DNA of 64,000 bases from Candidatus Andeanibacterium colombiense (GCA_029202985.1 CP119316.1:1178001-1242000), one strand, 5' to 3'; counted from the stretch's first letter, positions 42,549-52,281 are shown. Made by a program: numbers and translations. Notes: generated by a model not told the origin, from the letters alone.

Positions 42549-44423
42549 GTGAACGACACCCACGCCCATCAGGACAAATTCCGCACGCTGGTGATCGGCG
42601 CGGTCGGCGTTGTGTTCGGCGACATCGGCACCTCGCCGCTCTATTCGCTGAAAGAGAGCTTCATCGGCCATCACCCGTTGGCGGTGGACCATGCACATGT
42701 GTTCGGGGTGCTGTCGCTGATCTTCTGGACGATGATGCTGATCGTCACCGCCAAATACGTCTTCCTGATCCTGCGCGCGGATAACAAGGGCGAAGGCGGC
42801 AGCCTCGCGCTGCTCGCGCTGATCTCGCGGCGGCTGGGCGAGCGGCGGTGGAGCGCGGCGCTGGTGTTCCTCGGCGTGGTCGCGACCGCGTTGTTCTATG
42901 GCGACGCGATCATCACCCCGGCGATCTCGGTGCTCTCGGCGGTCGAGGGGCTGACGGTGGTCGAAAGCGGCCTGACTTCGGCCGTGATGCCGATCACCAT
43001 CGCGATCCTCATCGGCCTGTTCGCGATCCAGTCTTACGGCACGGACAAGGTCGGCCGGCTGTTCGGCCCGGTCATGCTGATCTATTTCGCGGTCCTCGCG
43101 GTGCTCGGCATCGCCAGCATCGCGCAATCGCCCGACGTGCTGTTCGCGCTGAGCCCCGCCTATGCCCTGAACTTCTTCCTGCTCGATCCGGCGCTCGCCT
43201 TCCTCGCGCTCGGCTCCGTGGTGCTGGCGGTGACCGGGGCCGAGGCGCTCTATGCCGACATGGGCCATTTCGGGCGCAAGGCGATCATGGTCTCGTGGCT
43301 CTATCTCGCCTTCCCCTGCCTGATGCTCAACTATCTCGGCCAGGCCGCGCTGCTGATCCGGGATCCCGCGGCGGTGGAGAACCCGTTCTTCTTCCTCGCG
43401 CCGGACTGGGCGCGCATGCCGCTGGTGATCCTTGCCACGATGGCGACGATCATCGCGAGCCAGGCGGTGATCTCGGGCGCCTTCTCGGTCTCGCAACAGG
43501 CGGTCCAGCTCGGCTTCCTGCCACGGCTGACGATCCGCCACACCAGCGCCAGCGCCGCCGGGCAGATCTACGTTCCGCTGGTCAACTGGGGCCTGCTGCT
43601 GCTGGTGATCGCGCTCGCGATCGGCTTCGGCAGTTCGAGCAACCTCGCCGCCGCCTACGGCATCGCGGTGACCGGCACGATGTTCATCACCGCCTGCATG
43701 CTCGGTGTGCTGACCTTCTCGGTGTGGAAATGGCCGCCGGTCCTCGCCGGGCTCGTCACCGGCAGCTTTGCGCTCATCGACGGGCTCTATTTCGCCTCGA
43801 ACGTCACCAAGATCGGCGACGGCGGCTGGTTCCCGCTGCTGGTCGCCGCGATCGCCTTCACCCTGCTGACCACCTGGGCGACCGGACGGCGGCTGGTGCG
43901 CGAACGCCAGGCGGAAGACGCGATGCCGCTGGACCTGTTCATCCGCTCGGCGGGCCAATCGGTGACGCGGGTGCCCGGAACCGCGGTGTTCCTTTCGACC
44001 ACCGGCGACGCGGTGCCGCCGGCCCTGCTGCATAACCTCAAGCACAACAAGGTGCTGCACGAGCGGATCGCGGTGCTGACCGTCGCCACCGAGCAGGTCC
44101 CGCATGTCCCGCCCGCGGGCCGCGTGGAGGTCGAGGCGCTTGGCGAGGGTTTCTACCGGATCCTGCTCCACTACGGCTTCATGGACGAGGCCGACGTGCC
44201 CGCGGCGCTTGCCGGAATCCGCGATGCGGGCGGCCCGTTCAAGCCGATGGACACCAGCTTTTTCCTCGCCCGCCAGACGCTGATCCCCTCCGCGCGCCCC
44301 GGCATGTGGCTGTGGCGCGAGCATGTGTTCGCCTGGATGGTCCGCAACGCGGCCGGCGCGATGGAGTTCTTCAAACTGCCGACCAACCGGGTGATCGAGC
44401 TCGGGAGCCAGCTCGAGATCTGA
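42549..44423 (+). CDS. kup: Kup-family low-affinity potassium uptake protein
   Basis: A 624-residue transporter with 12 membrane helices (about residues 15-435) and a cytoplasmic C-terminal domain. Signatures: GVVFGDIGTSPLYSLKE near the start, LVFLGVVATALFYGDAIITPAISVLSA, and TGAEALYADMGHFGR. It carries potassium with protons. The start is GTG at 42549, fitting the family. It is divergent from the kdp operon, so both potassium systems share one promoter region. Confidence 0.95.
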   Translation: MNDTHAHQDKFRTLVIGAVGVVFGDIGTSPLYSLKESFIGHHPLAVDHAHVFGVLSLIFWTMMLIVTAKYVFLILRADNKGEGGSLALLALISRRLGERRWSAALVFLGVVATALFYGDAIITPAISVLSAVEGLTVVESGLTSAVMPITIAILIGLFAIQSYGTDKVGRLFGPVMLIYFAVLAVLGIASIAQSPDVLFALSPAYALNFFLLDPALAFLALGSVVLAVTGAEALYADMGHFGRKAIMVSWLYLAFPCLMLNYLGQAALLIRDPAAVENPFFFLAPDWARMPLVILATMATIIASQAVISGAFSVSQQAVQLGFLPRLTIRHTSASAAGQIYVPLVNWGLLLLVIALAIGFGSSSNLAAAYGIAVTGTMFITACMLGVLTFSVWKWPPVLAGLVTGSFALIDGLYFASNVTKIGDGGWFPLLVAAIAFTLLTTWATGRRLVRERQAEDAMPLDLFIRSAGQSVTRVPGTAVFLSTTGDAVPPALLHNLKHNKVLHERIAVLTVATEQVPHVPPAGRVEVEALGEGFYRILLHYGFMDEADVPAALAGIRDAGGPFKPMDTSFFLARQTLIPSARPGMWLWREHVFAWMVRNAAGAMEFFKLPTNRVIELGSQLEI

Positions 44424-44453
44424 GATCCGGCGGATACCGGCCTGTCACCAGCC

Positions 44454-44915
44454 TTATTCCTTGACCGTCTCCATCACCACGAAGGTGGAAGTGCTGGCGA
44501 CGTGCGGCAGGCGCGAGATTTTCTCGCCCAGCACCGCGCGATAGCGCTGAATGTTCGGTGTGCGGACCTTGAGCAGATAATCGAAGTTGGCCGCGATCAT
44601 GTGGCATTCCTCGACTTCGGCGATGCCGCGCACCGCTGCACCGAATTCCTGCAGCGCCTGCTCGCGCGTATCCGACAGGCGCACCTGGGCGAAGGCGACG
44701 TGCTCCATCCCCAATTTCGCCGGATCGACGATCGCCTCGAACCCGAGGATCACCCCTTCCGCCTGCAATCGCTTGAGCCGGATCTGGCACGGCGTTTTCG
44801 ACAGCCCGACCCGCGGCGCGAGATCGGTGACGGAAATCCGCCCTTCGCGCTGGAGAACGGCGATTATCCGCCGGTCGAATTCGTCCAATTCGACTAAGCT
44901 CGCGACATTTTCCAT
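44454..44915 (-). CDS. Lrp-family regulator, probably of putA
   Basis: A 153-residue Lrp/AsnC regulator: helix-turn-helix (about residues 8-60, with LDEFDRRIIAVLQREGRISV and SKTPCQIRLKRL) and a RAM ligand-binding domain (about 70-150). It is divergent from putA with 97 bases between the starts, the same layout as PutR-putA of other alphaproteobacteria, where PutR activates putA in response to proline. PutA here has no DNA-binding domain, so this protein is the likely regulator. The ATG at 44915 begins the usual short N-terminus; the longer opening is not family-like. Confidence 0.9.
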   Translation of the reverse strand: MENVASLVELDEFDRRIIAVLQREGRISVTDLAPRVGLSKTPCQIRLKRLQAEGVILGFEAIVDPAKLGMEHVAFAQVRLSDTREQALQEFGAAVRGIAEVEECHMIAANFDYLLKVRTPNIQRYRAVLGEKISRLPHVASTSTFVVMETVKE

Positions 44916-45012
44916 TCGATCCACCCGGGTACGGCTGATTTTTAGTCCAATAGTTGTACGTATAGGCAAAAGTAAGGCACATCGACCCGCGACATGCTGA
45001 TATATTCGCGGC

Positions 45013-48000
45013 ATGACTCCAGCGCTCTCCCCTTTCGCCCATTTTGCCTTGCCCATCCGTCAGCAGAGCCCGCTTCGCAGAGCCATCACCGCAGCCTGCC
45101 GCGCGCCGGAGCGCGAGTGCATCACCGCGCTGCTGCCCGAGGCGGAATTCGCGCCGGAATCCCGCGCGGTGATCCGCGCCCTTGCCGGACGGCTGGTTTC
45201 GGCCTTGCGCACAAAGCACCGGCGCGGCGGGGTCGAGGCGCTGATGCGCGAATATTCGTTGTCGAGCGAGGAAGGCATCGCGCTGATGTGCCTTGCCGAA
45301 GCGCTGCTGCGGATTCCCGACGCGGCGACCCGCGACGCGCTGATCCGCGACAAGGTCGGCGACGGCGACTGGAAGGCCCATCTCGGCGGCGGGCGGCCGA
45401 TCTTCGTCAATGCGACGACCTGGGGCCTGATCGTCACCGGCAGGCTGTCCGACGACATCGACGACAGCGGCCTTTCGGCGGCGCTGCGGCGGCTGGTCGC
45501 GCGCGCGGGCGAGCCGGTGGTGCGCAAGGGCATGGACCTTGCGATGCGGATGATGGGCGAGCAGTTCGTGACCGGCGAGACGATCGAGGAAGCGCTGAAC
45601 AACGCGCGCGAACAGGAAGCGCGCGGTTTCACCTACTCCTTCGACATGCTCGGCGAAGCGGCCGCGACCGCGGCGGACGCCGCGCGCTACTTCGCCGAAT
45701 ACGAGAGCGCGATCCACGCGATCGGCCAGGCCGCCGCCGGGCGCGGGATCCACCGCAGCCCCGGAATCTCGATCAAGCTCTCCGCACTGCACCCGCGCTA
45801 TGCCCGCAGCCAAGCGGATCGGGTGATGGCCGAATTGCTCCCGCGTGTCGCGAAGCTGGCGGCGCTGGCGAAATCCTATGGCATCGGGCTCAACATCGAT
45901 GCCGAGGAAGCCGACCGGCTGGAACTGTCGCTCGACCTGCTCGAAAGCCTCGCGCTCGATCCAGCGCTCGCGGGGTGGGACGGGCTCGGCTTCGTCGTGC
46001 AGGCCTATGGCAAGCGCTGCCCGATGGTGATCGACTGGCTGGTCGATCTCGCCCGGCGCGCGCGGCGGCGGATCATGGTGCGGCTGGTCAAAGGCGCCTA
46101 TTGGGATGCCGAGATCAAGCGCGCGCAGGTCGACGGTCTGGCCGATTTCCCGGTCTATACGCGCAAGCTCCACACCGATGTCGCCTATATCGCCTGCGCG
46201 CGGAAGCTGCTCGCCGCGCCGGCCGAAATCTATCCGCAATTCGCGACCCACAATGCGCAAACGGTCGCAACGATCCATACGCTCGCGGGGCCGGCCTATC
46301 ACCCGGGCATGTTCGAGTTCCAGTGTCTCCACGGCATGGGCGAGCCGCTTTACGACGAGGTGGTCGGCGCGGCGAAGCTTGCCCGCCCGTGCCGCATCTA
46401 CGCGCCGGTCGGCACGCATGACACGCTGCTCGCCTATCTGGTGCGCCGCCTGCTCGAGAACGGGGCCAATTCCTCCTTCGTCCACCGGCTGGCCGATCCG
46501 GCGATCCCGCTGGCCGAGCTGATCGCGGATCCGGCCGAGGCGGCCCGCGCGATGGCGGTGGCGGGCGAAAAACACGAAGGGATCGCGCTGCCGGCGGAGC
46601 TGTTCCCCGACCGCCGCAATTCGGCCGGGATCGACCTTGCCGACGAGGCCGCGCTGGCGGATCTCGGCGATGCGCTGCGCGAGAGCGGTGCGGTCGATTG
46701 GCGGGCAGGGCCTGCCGAGCGCGAGGCGCATGCAGTCCGCAATCCGGCAAACCCGCAGGACGTGGTCGGCATGGCCGCCTTCGCCCTCAAGCAGGATGCG
46801 CGGGATGCCGCCCGGATCGCCGCGGGTAGCCGCTGGGCCGAAGTGCCGGCGAGCGAGCGCGCCGCGATCCTCGAACGCGCGGCCGATCTGATGCAGCAGC
46901 GCATGGCGCTGCTGATGGGGCTCGCGATCCGCGAGGCAGGCAAATCCGCCGCCAACGCGGTGGCCGAAGTGCGCGAGGCGATCGATTTCCTGCGCTACTA
47001 CGCGCAGCAGGCTCGCACCGCGCTGGGGCCGCCGCAGCTTCCGCTCGGCCCGGTGGTATGCATCAGTCCGTGGAACTTCCCGCTTGCGATCTTCACCGGC
47101 CAGATCGCCGCCGCGCTCGCCGCGGGCAATCCGGTGCTGGCCAAGCCGGCCGAGGAAACCCCGCTGATCGCGGCCGAGGGCGTTCGGCTGCTGCACGCGG
47201 CGGGGGTTCCGGCCGATGCGCTGCAATTCCTCCCCGGCGAAGGCGGGATCGGCGCCGCGCTGGTCGCCACGCCCGAGACCGCCGCGGTGATGTTCACCGG
47301 CTCGACCGAAGTTGCCCGGCTGATCCAGCGCCAGCTGGCCGAGCGCCTGTCACCCGAGGGCCGGCCGATCCCGCTGATCGCCGAGACCGGCGGGCTCAAT
47401 GCGATGATCGTCGATTCCTCGGCCCTCGCCGAGCAGGTGGTGCGCGACGCGGTTGCTTCGGCCTTCGACAGTGCCGGGCAGCGCTGCTCCGCGCTGCGCC
47501 TGCTGTGTCTGCAGGAGGATGTCGCCGATCGCACGCTGGCGATGCTCAAGGGCGCGCTGCGCGAGTTGCGCGTGGGCGATCCCGCCCTGCTCGCGACCGA
47601 TGTCGGCCCGGTGATCACCGCCGAAGCGCGCGATACGATCGAACGGCATGTCGCGGCTATGGGCGCGCGCGGCTTCGCGGTGACCCGCTGCGCGATGCAG
47701 GGGGAAGCGGAACAGGGCACCTTCGTCCCGCCGACCATCATCGAGATCACCAAGGTCGGCGACCTCGAACGGGAGGTCTTCGGCCCGGTCCTGCATGTAT
47801 TGCGGTATCGCCGCGAAGATCGCGACGCGCTGGTCGACCGGATCAACGCCACCGGCTACGGCCTGACCTTCGGCCTCCACACCCGGCTCGACAGCACGGT
47901 GCGGGCAGTGTGCGAGCGGATCGAGGCGGGCAATATCTACGTCAACCGCAACACCATCGGCGCGGTGGTCGGGGTGCAGCCGTTCGGCGGGCGCGGGCTT

Positions 48001-48615
48001 TCGGGCACCGGGCCCAAGGCCGGGGGGCCCCTCTATATGCAGCGCCTCGTACGCGAGCCGGCTGCCCTGCCCGCAGGCGCCGCCGACCCGGCGCTCGCGG
48101 AATTCGCCGCTTGGCTCGACCGGCGGGGCGAGGCCGATGCGGCGCGAATGGCGCGCGCCTATGGCGAGGCAAGCGGTGCGGGCTGGACCACCGAGCTTCC
48201 GGGCCCGGTCGGCGAGCGCGACACCTATCGCTTGCACCCGCGCGGCTGCGTGCTGATCCGGCCGCGGACCCGCGCCGGCCTGTTCCAGCAACTCGCCGCC
48301 GTGCTGGCGAGCGGCAACACGGCGTTGGTGGACGGGATCGATCTGCCGGTCGATCTGCCGGCCGGCGTCACCATCAGGCTGACGAAGACCGGGAGCCCGG
48401 CCTGCGCGCTGGTGGAGGGCGACGCCGTCGATACACTGGCGATGCTCGGCGAAGTGGCGCGGCGCCCCGGCCCGGTGCTGCCCGTTCAATCCGCCAGCGC
48501 GGAACAATGTGCCGGCGCGAATCCGGCCTATCGCCTGCACTGGCTGCTGGAGGAAGTCTCGATCTCGACCGACACCACCGCCGCGGGTGGCAATGCCAGC
48601 CTGATGATGATCTGA
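45013..48615 (+). CDS. putA: bifunctional proline dehydrogenase / glutamate-semialdehyde dehydrogenase
   Basis: A 1200-residue PutA. Residues about 1-130 are the arm and alpha domain, about 150-470 the FAD-dependent proline dehydrogenase barrel (LSALHPRY, VRLVKGAYWD, ATHNAQT), about 550-1000 the aldehyde dehydrogenase with ISPWNFPLAIFTGQ, the general base in AETGGLNAMIVD and the nucleophile in AGQRCSALR, and about 1040-1200 a C-terminal ALDH-like domain. There is no N-terminal ribbon-helix-helix, so it is a type B PutA and not its own repressor. It oxidises proline to glutamate at the membrane. The ATG at 45013 has a weak ribosome-binding site. Confidence 0.95.
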   Translation: MTPALSPFAHFALPIRQQSPLRRAITAACRAPERECITALLPEAEFAPESRAVIRALAGRLVSALRTKHRRGGVEALMREYSLSSEEGIALMCLAEALLRIPDAATRDALIRDKVGDGDWKAHLGGGRPIFVNATTWGLIVTGRLSDDIDDSGLSAALRRLVARAGEPVVRKGMDLAMRMMGEQFVTGETIEEALNNAREQEARGFTYSFDMLGEAAATAADAARYFAEYESAIHAIGQAAAGRGIHRSPGISIKLSALHPRYARSQADRVMAELLPRVAKLAALAKSYGIGLNIDAEEADRLELSLDLLESLALDPALAGWDGLGFVVQAYGKRCPMVIDWLVDLARRARRRIMVRLVKGAYWDAEIKRAQVDGLADFPVYTRKLHTDVAYIACARKLLAAPAEIYPQFATHNAQTVATIHTLAGPAYHPGMFEFQCLHGMGEPLYDEVVGAAKLARPCRIYAPVGTHDTLLAYLVRRLLENGANSSFVHRLADPAIPLAELIADPAEAARAMAVAGEKHEGIALPAELFPDRRNSAGIDLADEAALADLGDALRESGAVDWRAGPAEREAHAVRNPANPQDVVGMAAFALKQDARDAARIAAGSRWAEVPASERAAILERAADLMQQRMALLMGLAIREAGKSAANAVAEVREAIDFLRYYAQQARTALGPPQLPLGPVVCISPWNFPLAIFTGQIAAALAAGNPVLAKPAEETPLIAAEGVRLLHAAGVPADALQFLPGEGGIGAALVATPETAAVMFTGSTEVARLIQRQLAERLSPEGRPIPLIAETGGLNAMIVDSSALAEQVVRDAVASAFDSAGQRCSALRLLCLQEDVADRTLAMLKGALRELRVGDPALLATDVGPVITAEARDTIERHVAAMGARGFAVTRCAMQGEAEQGTFVPPTIIEITKVGDLEREVFGPVLHVLRYRREDRDALVDRINATGYGLTFGLHTRLDSTVRAVCERIEAGNIYVNRNTIGAVVGVQPFGGRGLSGTGPKAGGPLYMQRLVREPAALPAGAADPALAEFAAWLDRRGEADAARMARAYGEASGAGWTTELPGPVGERDTYRLHPRGCVLIRPRTRAGLFQQLAAVLASGNTALVDGIDLPVDLPAGVTIRLTKTGSPACALVEGDAVDTLAMLGEVARRPGPVLPVQSASAEQCAGANPAYRLHWLLEEVSISTDTTAAGGNASLMMI

Positions 48616-48893
48616 TTGCGCAGAGACGCCAGCCGCATGCTTCTTGCCGCAGGCAACCGCAGCTTGCGCGCGCCGCTGGCGGTCGTCCGTCGGCCGCGAT
48701 CGCATTCGAACAGCCAATATACGTGACCGCCCTTTCGGCAGGTATTTTCCTGGCCTACCAAGCTGCAGGACCTGACTGGTCAGGCCGATTCTGATCTTCT
48801 TGGCCAACCAGCCGCAATCTCTTCTATCGCCCATATCTGGCCGTTTATAATGCCGGTGCGGCTTTGCCACCCCGAATGAGAAGGATACAGACT

Positions 48894-49826
48894 ATGCGAC
48901 GGATCATCGCGGCGGCGCTCGCCCTGGCTTCGCTCTCGCCCGCCTGGGGCGCGGACCGGACCGCTCCGATCGACCTGCCGGGCGACCGGCTGTTTCCGGA
49001 AAGCGTTTCGATCGGGCCGGGCAATCTCGCCTATGTCGGCAGCCTGACCGGCGGCGTGCTGCGCGTAAACCTCGAGACCGGCACCGTGGAGCAATGGATT
49101 GCGCCGGGCGCGTTCGGCAGCGGAGCCCAGTTCGGGGTGTTCGCCGATACGCATAACCATCTGTTGTGGACCTGCACGAACGATTTCAGCGCGCGCGGCG
49201 TGACGGTGGCGGGGGCAGACAGCGGGACCTGGCTGAAAGGTTTCGATCTCGCGACCGGCAAAGGCAAAATCAGCCTCCAGCTGCCGGACAAGGGCGCGGT
49301 CTGCAACGACGTAGCCGTAGGCAAGGACGGCGCGCTCTATATCGCCGATACCGCCTTTCCGCACATCCTGCGCTGGAAACCGGGAAGCGACGCGCTGGAG
49401 GTGTGGAAGGAAGACCCCGTCTTCGGGGCCGGGCTCGACGGCATCGCCTTTGGCGGCGATGGCAATCTCTACATCAACAATGTTCGCAACGGGGCGCTGT
49501 TTCGCGTCGGAATGGGAGCGGATGGCTCCGCCGGCGCAGTGACCCAGCTCAAGACCTCCCGTCCGCTGGTTTCGCCCGACGGCATGCGCGCGATGGGCGG
49601 GATGCGGTTCGCGCTGGCCGAAAGCAGCGGGACAGTCTCGCGGCTCAAGGTGAAGGGAAACACGGTCGAGGTCACGCAGCTCGCCGAGAAAGTCTCGCAG
49701 CCGACCGGCGTGGACGTGGCCGGCAACACCGTCTGGTATGTCCAGGGGCATGTCGGCGCGCTGTTCAACCCCGCCCGCCCGCAGCCTGCCCTGCCGTTTC
49801 GCCTGACACCGGTCCCAAACCGCTAG
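48894..49826 (+). CDS. exported SMP-30/gluconolactonase-like protein
   Basis: A 310-residue six-bladed beta-propeller with a signal peptide (MRRIIAAALALASLSPAWGA) and SMP-30-type blades, for example NDVAVGKDGALYIADTAFP and LDGIAFGGDGNLYINNV. Members include lactonases and structural propellers; metal-binding residues suggest a lactonase, but the substrate is unknown. AAGGA lies about 9 bases before the ATG. The gene follows putA by 278 bases and appears independent of it; that gap holds no recognisable gene. Confidence 0.75.
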   Translation: MRRIIAAALALASLSPAWGADRTAPIDLPGDRLFPESVSIGPGNLAYVGSLTGGVLRVNLETGTVEQWIAPGAFGSGAQFGVFADTHNHLLWTCTNDFSARGVTVAGADSGTWLKGFDLATGKGKISLQLPDKGAVCNDVAVGKDGALYIADTAFPHILRWKPGSDALEVWKEDPVFGAGLDGIAFGGDGNLYINNVRNGALFRVGMGADGSAGAVTQLKTSRPLVSPDGMRAMGGMRFALAESSGTVSRLKVKGNTVEVTQLAEKVSQPTGVDVAGNTVWYVQGHVGALFNPARPQPALPFRLTPVPNR

Positions 49827-49838
49827 TTCGCGCGCGGG

Positions 49839-50078
49839 TCACCCTCGCCCAGGGCCCTGCTGATCCGCTTTCCCTTCGGTTGTGAACTCAAGCGCGAGCA
49901 GATCGATGCCGGGATCGTCCGTGTCGCACAGCATCGCCTCCAGCCGCTCTTCGTCGAGCTTGCGCAGCCCGCAGAGAAAGCGGAAATAGAGATCGTCCTC
50001 GGTCAGCTTCGCGAAGAACCGCCCGATCGCCGCGCGGTCGCCGGAGCGCGCCGGCCCGACGAACACTTTGAGGCCCAT
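49839..50078 (-). pseudogene. truncated GNAT-like N-acetyltransferase fragment
   Basis: A 79-residue reading frame that matches only the first part of a GNAT acetyltransferase (DRAAIGRFFAKLTEDDLYFRF and a following RKLDEERLEAML segment resemble the start of the family that modifies acyl-CoA synthetases). The acetyl-CoA-binding half (Q/RxxGxG/A region) is absent, and the last residues are a hydrophilic tail unlike the family. It is therefore probably a remnant, though a short real protein cannot be excluded. It lies between the SMP-30 gene and the divergent fixL. The ribosome-binding site is weak. Confidence 0.5.
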
Positions 50079-50151
50079 ACGAAAGGGTCGCCTTTACAAG
50101 GATGAGCGAATACCTCTAATCTTGAGCGAGGGTCGGCTGGGCGGAGATAGA

Positions 50152-51306
50152 ATGAACACTCCGGCCTCGCGCGCACGCAGGACGCTTTCGACATTCGGCG
50201 GGGTGGAGGACCTCCATGCGCTGATCGATACCGTTCCGGACGCGATGGTGGTGATCGATGCGGGTGGCTCCATCATGTCATTCAGCCGTGGGGCGGAACA
50301 CATGTTCGGCTATATCGAGGCCGAAGTTCTCGGCGAGAACGTCAGTATGCTGATGCCGTCGCCCGACCGCGAACAGCACGACGCCTATTTGGGAGGCTAC
50401 CTCAAAACCGGCCAGAAACGGATCATCGGTATCGGCCGGGTAACCACCGCCCGCCGCCGCGACGGATCGACTTTCCCGATCGACCTCGCGGTGGGCGAAG
50501 TGATGTTGCGCGAAGAGCGCGTGTTCGCCGGCTTCATTCGCGACCTGACCGAAAGGCGCGAGACCGAGCGGCTGTTGCACAATCTCCAAGGGGAGCTGGC
50601 CCACGCCTCTCGCATCACTTCGATGGGCACGCTTGCTACCTCGATCGCCCATGAACTCAACCAGCCACTGACCGCGGTCACCAATTACGCCCAAGCGGCG
50701 CGGGACCTGCTGGGCGATCTTACGCCGGAGAACGTCGAACTGGTGCGCGAGGCACTGCACGAGACCGCGACCGAGGCGCTGCGCGCCGGCCAGATCGTTC
50801 ACCGTCTTCGCGATTTCATTTCCCGCGGAGAGAGCACGCGCGAGGTTGCCAGCCTCCAGCGGATGGTCACCGAAACCACCGCGCTGGCACTGCTGGACGT
50901 CAAGGTTCGCAACACCAACTTCACCACCCGGCTGGTGCCGGCCTGCGATGCCGTGCTGGTCGATCCCGTTCAGGTTCAGCAGGTTTTGCTCAACCTCATG
51001 CGCAACGCGCTGGATGCGATGGCTGACATGCCGGTCAAGCAACTGGACATCACCTCCGCGCCGGATGCCGGCGGCATGGTGCGGGTCACCTTGTCAGACC
51101 GCGGGTCCGGTATTTCGCCGGAGATTGCCGGGCGGCTGTTCCAGCCGTTCGTCAGCACGAAGGATAGCGGCATGGGCCTTGGCCTGTCGATTTGCCATAC
51201 TATCGTCGCCTCTCATGGCGGCAAGATCTGGGCCGAACCGTCCGAAGGCGGCGGAACGGCTTTCCACTTCACCTTGATGTCAGCGGATTCCGAGGGGCCG
51301 GCATGA
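50152..51306 (+). CDS. fixL: heme-PAS oxygen-sensor histidine kinase FixL
   Basis: A 384-residue soluble kinase with one PAS domain (about residues 20-140), a histidine kinase H-box IAHELNQPLTAV (His167) and an HATPase domain with the SDRGSGISP and GMGLGLSIC motifs. His76 (QHDAYL) and Arg96 (IIGIGR) match the heme-ligand His200 and the O2-coupled Arg220 of Bradyrhizobium FixL, with the same 20-residue spacing, so heme binding is expected. There is no membrane segment, unlike rhizobial FixL of the membrane type. The ATG follows GGAG by 5 bases. It is coupled to fixJ by ATGA. Confidence 0.88.
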   Translation: MNTPASRARRTLSTFGGVEDLHALIDTVPDAMVVIDAGGSIMSFSRGAEHMFGYIEAEVLGENVSMLMPSPDREQHDAYLGGYLKTGQKRIIGIGRVTTARRRDGSTFPIDLAVGEVMLREERVFAGFIRDLTERRETERLLHNLQGELAHASRITSMGTLATSIAHELNQPLTAVTNYAQAARDLLGDLTPENVELVREALHETATEALRAGQIVHRLRDFISRGESTREVASLQRMVTETTALALLDVKVRNTNFTTRLVPACDAVLVDPVQVQQVLLNLMRNALDAMADMPVKQLDITSAPDAGGMVRVTLSDRGSGISPEIAGRLFQPFVSTKDSGMGLGLSICHTIVASHGGKIWAEPSEGGGTAFHFTLMSADSEGPA

Positions 51307-51917
51307 GCGAATTTCCGGTCTATCTGATCGACGACGACGATTCCGTCCGCCGTTCGATCGGCTTCATGCTCAAGACTTCCGGATTGCGGGTCGAAAGCTA
51401 TATCGACGGGATCGAGTTCCTCGGCGAGGTCCGCAGACTCGATCCCGGAGCGGTCCTGCTGGACATCCGCATGCCCGGTATGGACGGGCTCGAGGTCCAG
51501 GCCGCGCTGAACGAGCGCGGCAACAACTTTCCGGTTATCGTCATGACCGGCCACGGCGATGTCGACGTCGCGGTCCGTGCGATGCGCGGAGGCGCGATCG
51601 ATTTTATCGAAAAGCCGTTCGACAAGGCCGTGGTGCTCGGTTCGCTGGCCGAAGCCTTCATCCGGCTGGACCGCAGCGGCAAGCAGGGGGCGCGCCGCGA
51701 AGAGGCGCGGAAGCGGCTCAACGGCCTTACCCCGCGCGAGCGCGACGTGCTGGAAGGTCTGGCGGTCGGGTATCCCAACAAGACGATCGGCTATGACCTG
51801 GGTATCAGCGCGCGGACGGTCGAAATCCACCGCGCCAACCTGATGAAGAAGCTGGAGGTCAGCAATATCTCGGACCTGCTCCGGATCGCTTTTGCCGCCG
51901 GACTCGGCGACGACTGA
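51303..51917 (+). CDS. fixJ: FixJ/NarL-family response regulator
   Basis: A 204-residue regulator: receiver domain (about residues 5-120) with phosphoacceptor Asp54 in LLDIRMPG and the TGHGD and EKPFDK motifs, and a LuxR-type helix-turn-helix (about 135-200; LTPRERDVLEGLAVGYPNKTI). The last start overlaps the fixL stop (ATGA). Phosphorylated by FixL at low oxygen, it should activate promoters; the two 16-bp dyads at 52360 and 53373 are candidate sites. It is convergent with the next gene, 4 bases away. Confidence 0.9.
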   Translation: MSEFPVYLIDDDDSVRRSIGFMLKTSGLRVESYIDGIEFLGEVRRLDPGAVLLDIRMPGMDGLEVQAALNERGNNFPVIVMTGHGDVDVAVRAMRGGAIDFIEKPFDKAVVLGSLAEAFIRLDRSGKQGARREEARKRLNGLTPRERDVLEGLAVGYPNKTIGYDLGISARTVEIHRANLMKKLEVSNISDLLRIAFAAGLGDD

Positions 51918-51921
51918 ATTC

Positions 51922-52281
51922 TCAATCGGCGCGTAGGGATACGATCCGGAACGGCAGGTCCCGACCGTCGGGGGCGGTCAATTGGATGATTTCGCCCGGC
52001 CGCATCTTCAGATTGTCGAGATGATAGAGAAACTCGGCTTCATCATCCGGAAATGAGAGATACCAGCCGCCCGAATTGAGACGTATGGCTCCGGTCCGGT
52101 CGGGTTCGTTCTGCCAGAAGCGGCGCGCGAATGCCGCGCTCGGATTGGCCGCGCGTTCTTTCTCGTCGATCGAGCCATCGGCCATCATCGGAAGCCTCAG
52201 CAGGAACGCACAAGCGGGAGAACCCTTCGGCAATTCTTCTGTCGGTGCAAGCTCAAGCTTCACCAGGAACCATCGCGACAA
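51922..52281 (-). CDS. 119-residue conserved-looking protein of unknown function
   Basis: A soluble, mixed alpha-beta protein starting MSRWFLVKLELAP and ending DLPFRIVSLRAD, with no signal peptide, membrane helix or recognised domain. The start is TTG at 52281, with an in-frame stop three codons upstream (TAA) and GGAG about 11 bases before; a GTG at 52263 is the alternative. It is divergent from the universal stress protein gene over 157 bases that hold a candidate FixJ dyad, so it may be co-regulated. Convergent to fixJ. Confidence 0.6.
   Translation of the reverse strand: MSRWFLVKLELAPTEELPKGSPACAFLLRLPMMADGSIDEKERAANPSAAFARRFWQNEPDRTGAIRLNSGGWYLSFPDDEAEFLYHLDNLKMRPGEIIQLTAPDGRDLPFRIVSLRAD

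Noticed and set aside
42462..44324. 620-residue antisense ORF over kup
   Set aside because: Same type of shadow; Kup signatures are intact on the plus strand.
44371..47226. 951-residue antisense ORF over putA and the Lrp gene
   Set aside because: It is His/Arg/Asp-rich with no motif and lies opposite two genes with clear family motifs; this is a shadow of third-position GC bias.
48771..48784. Short dyad CCTGACTGGTCAGG after putA
   Set aside because: Only a five-base stem with a four-base loop, no T run and 155 bases after the stop; too weak to call a terminator.
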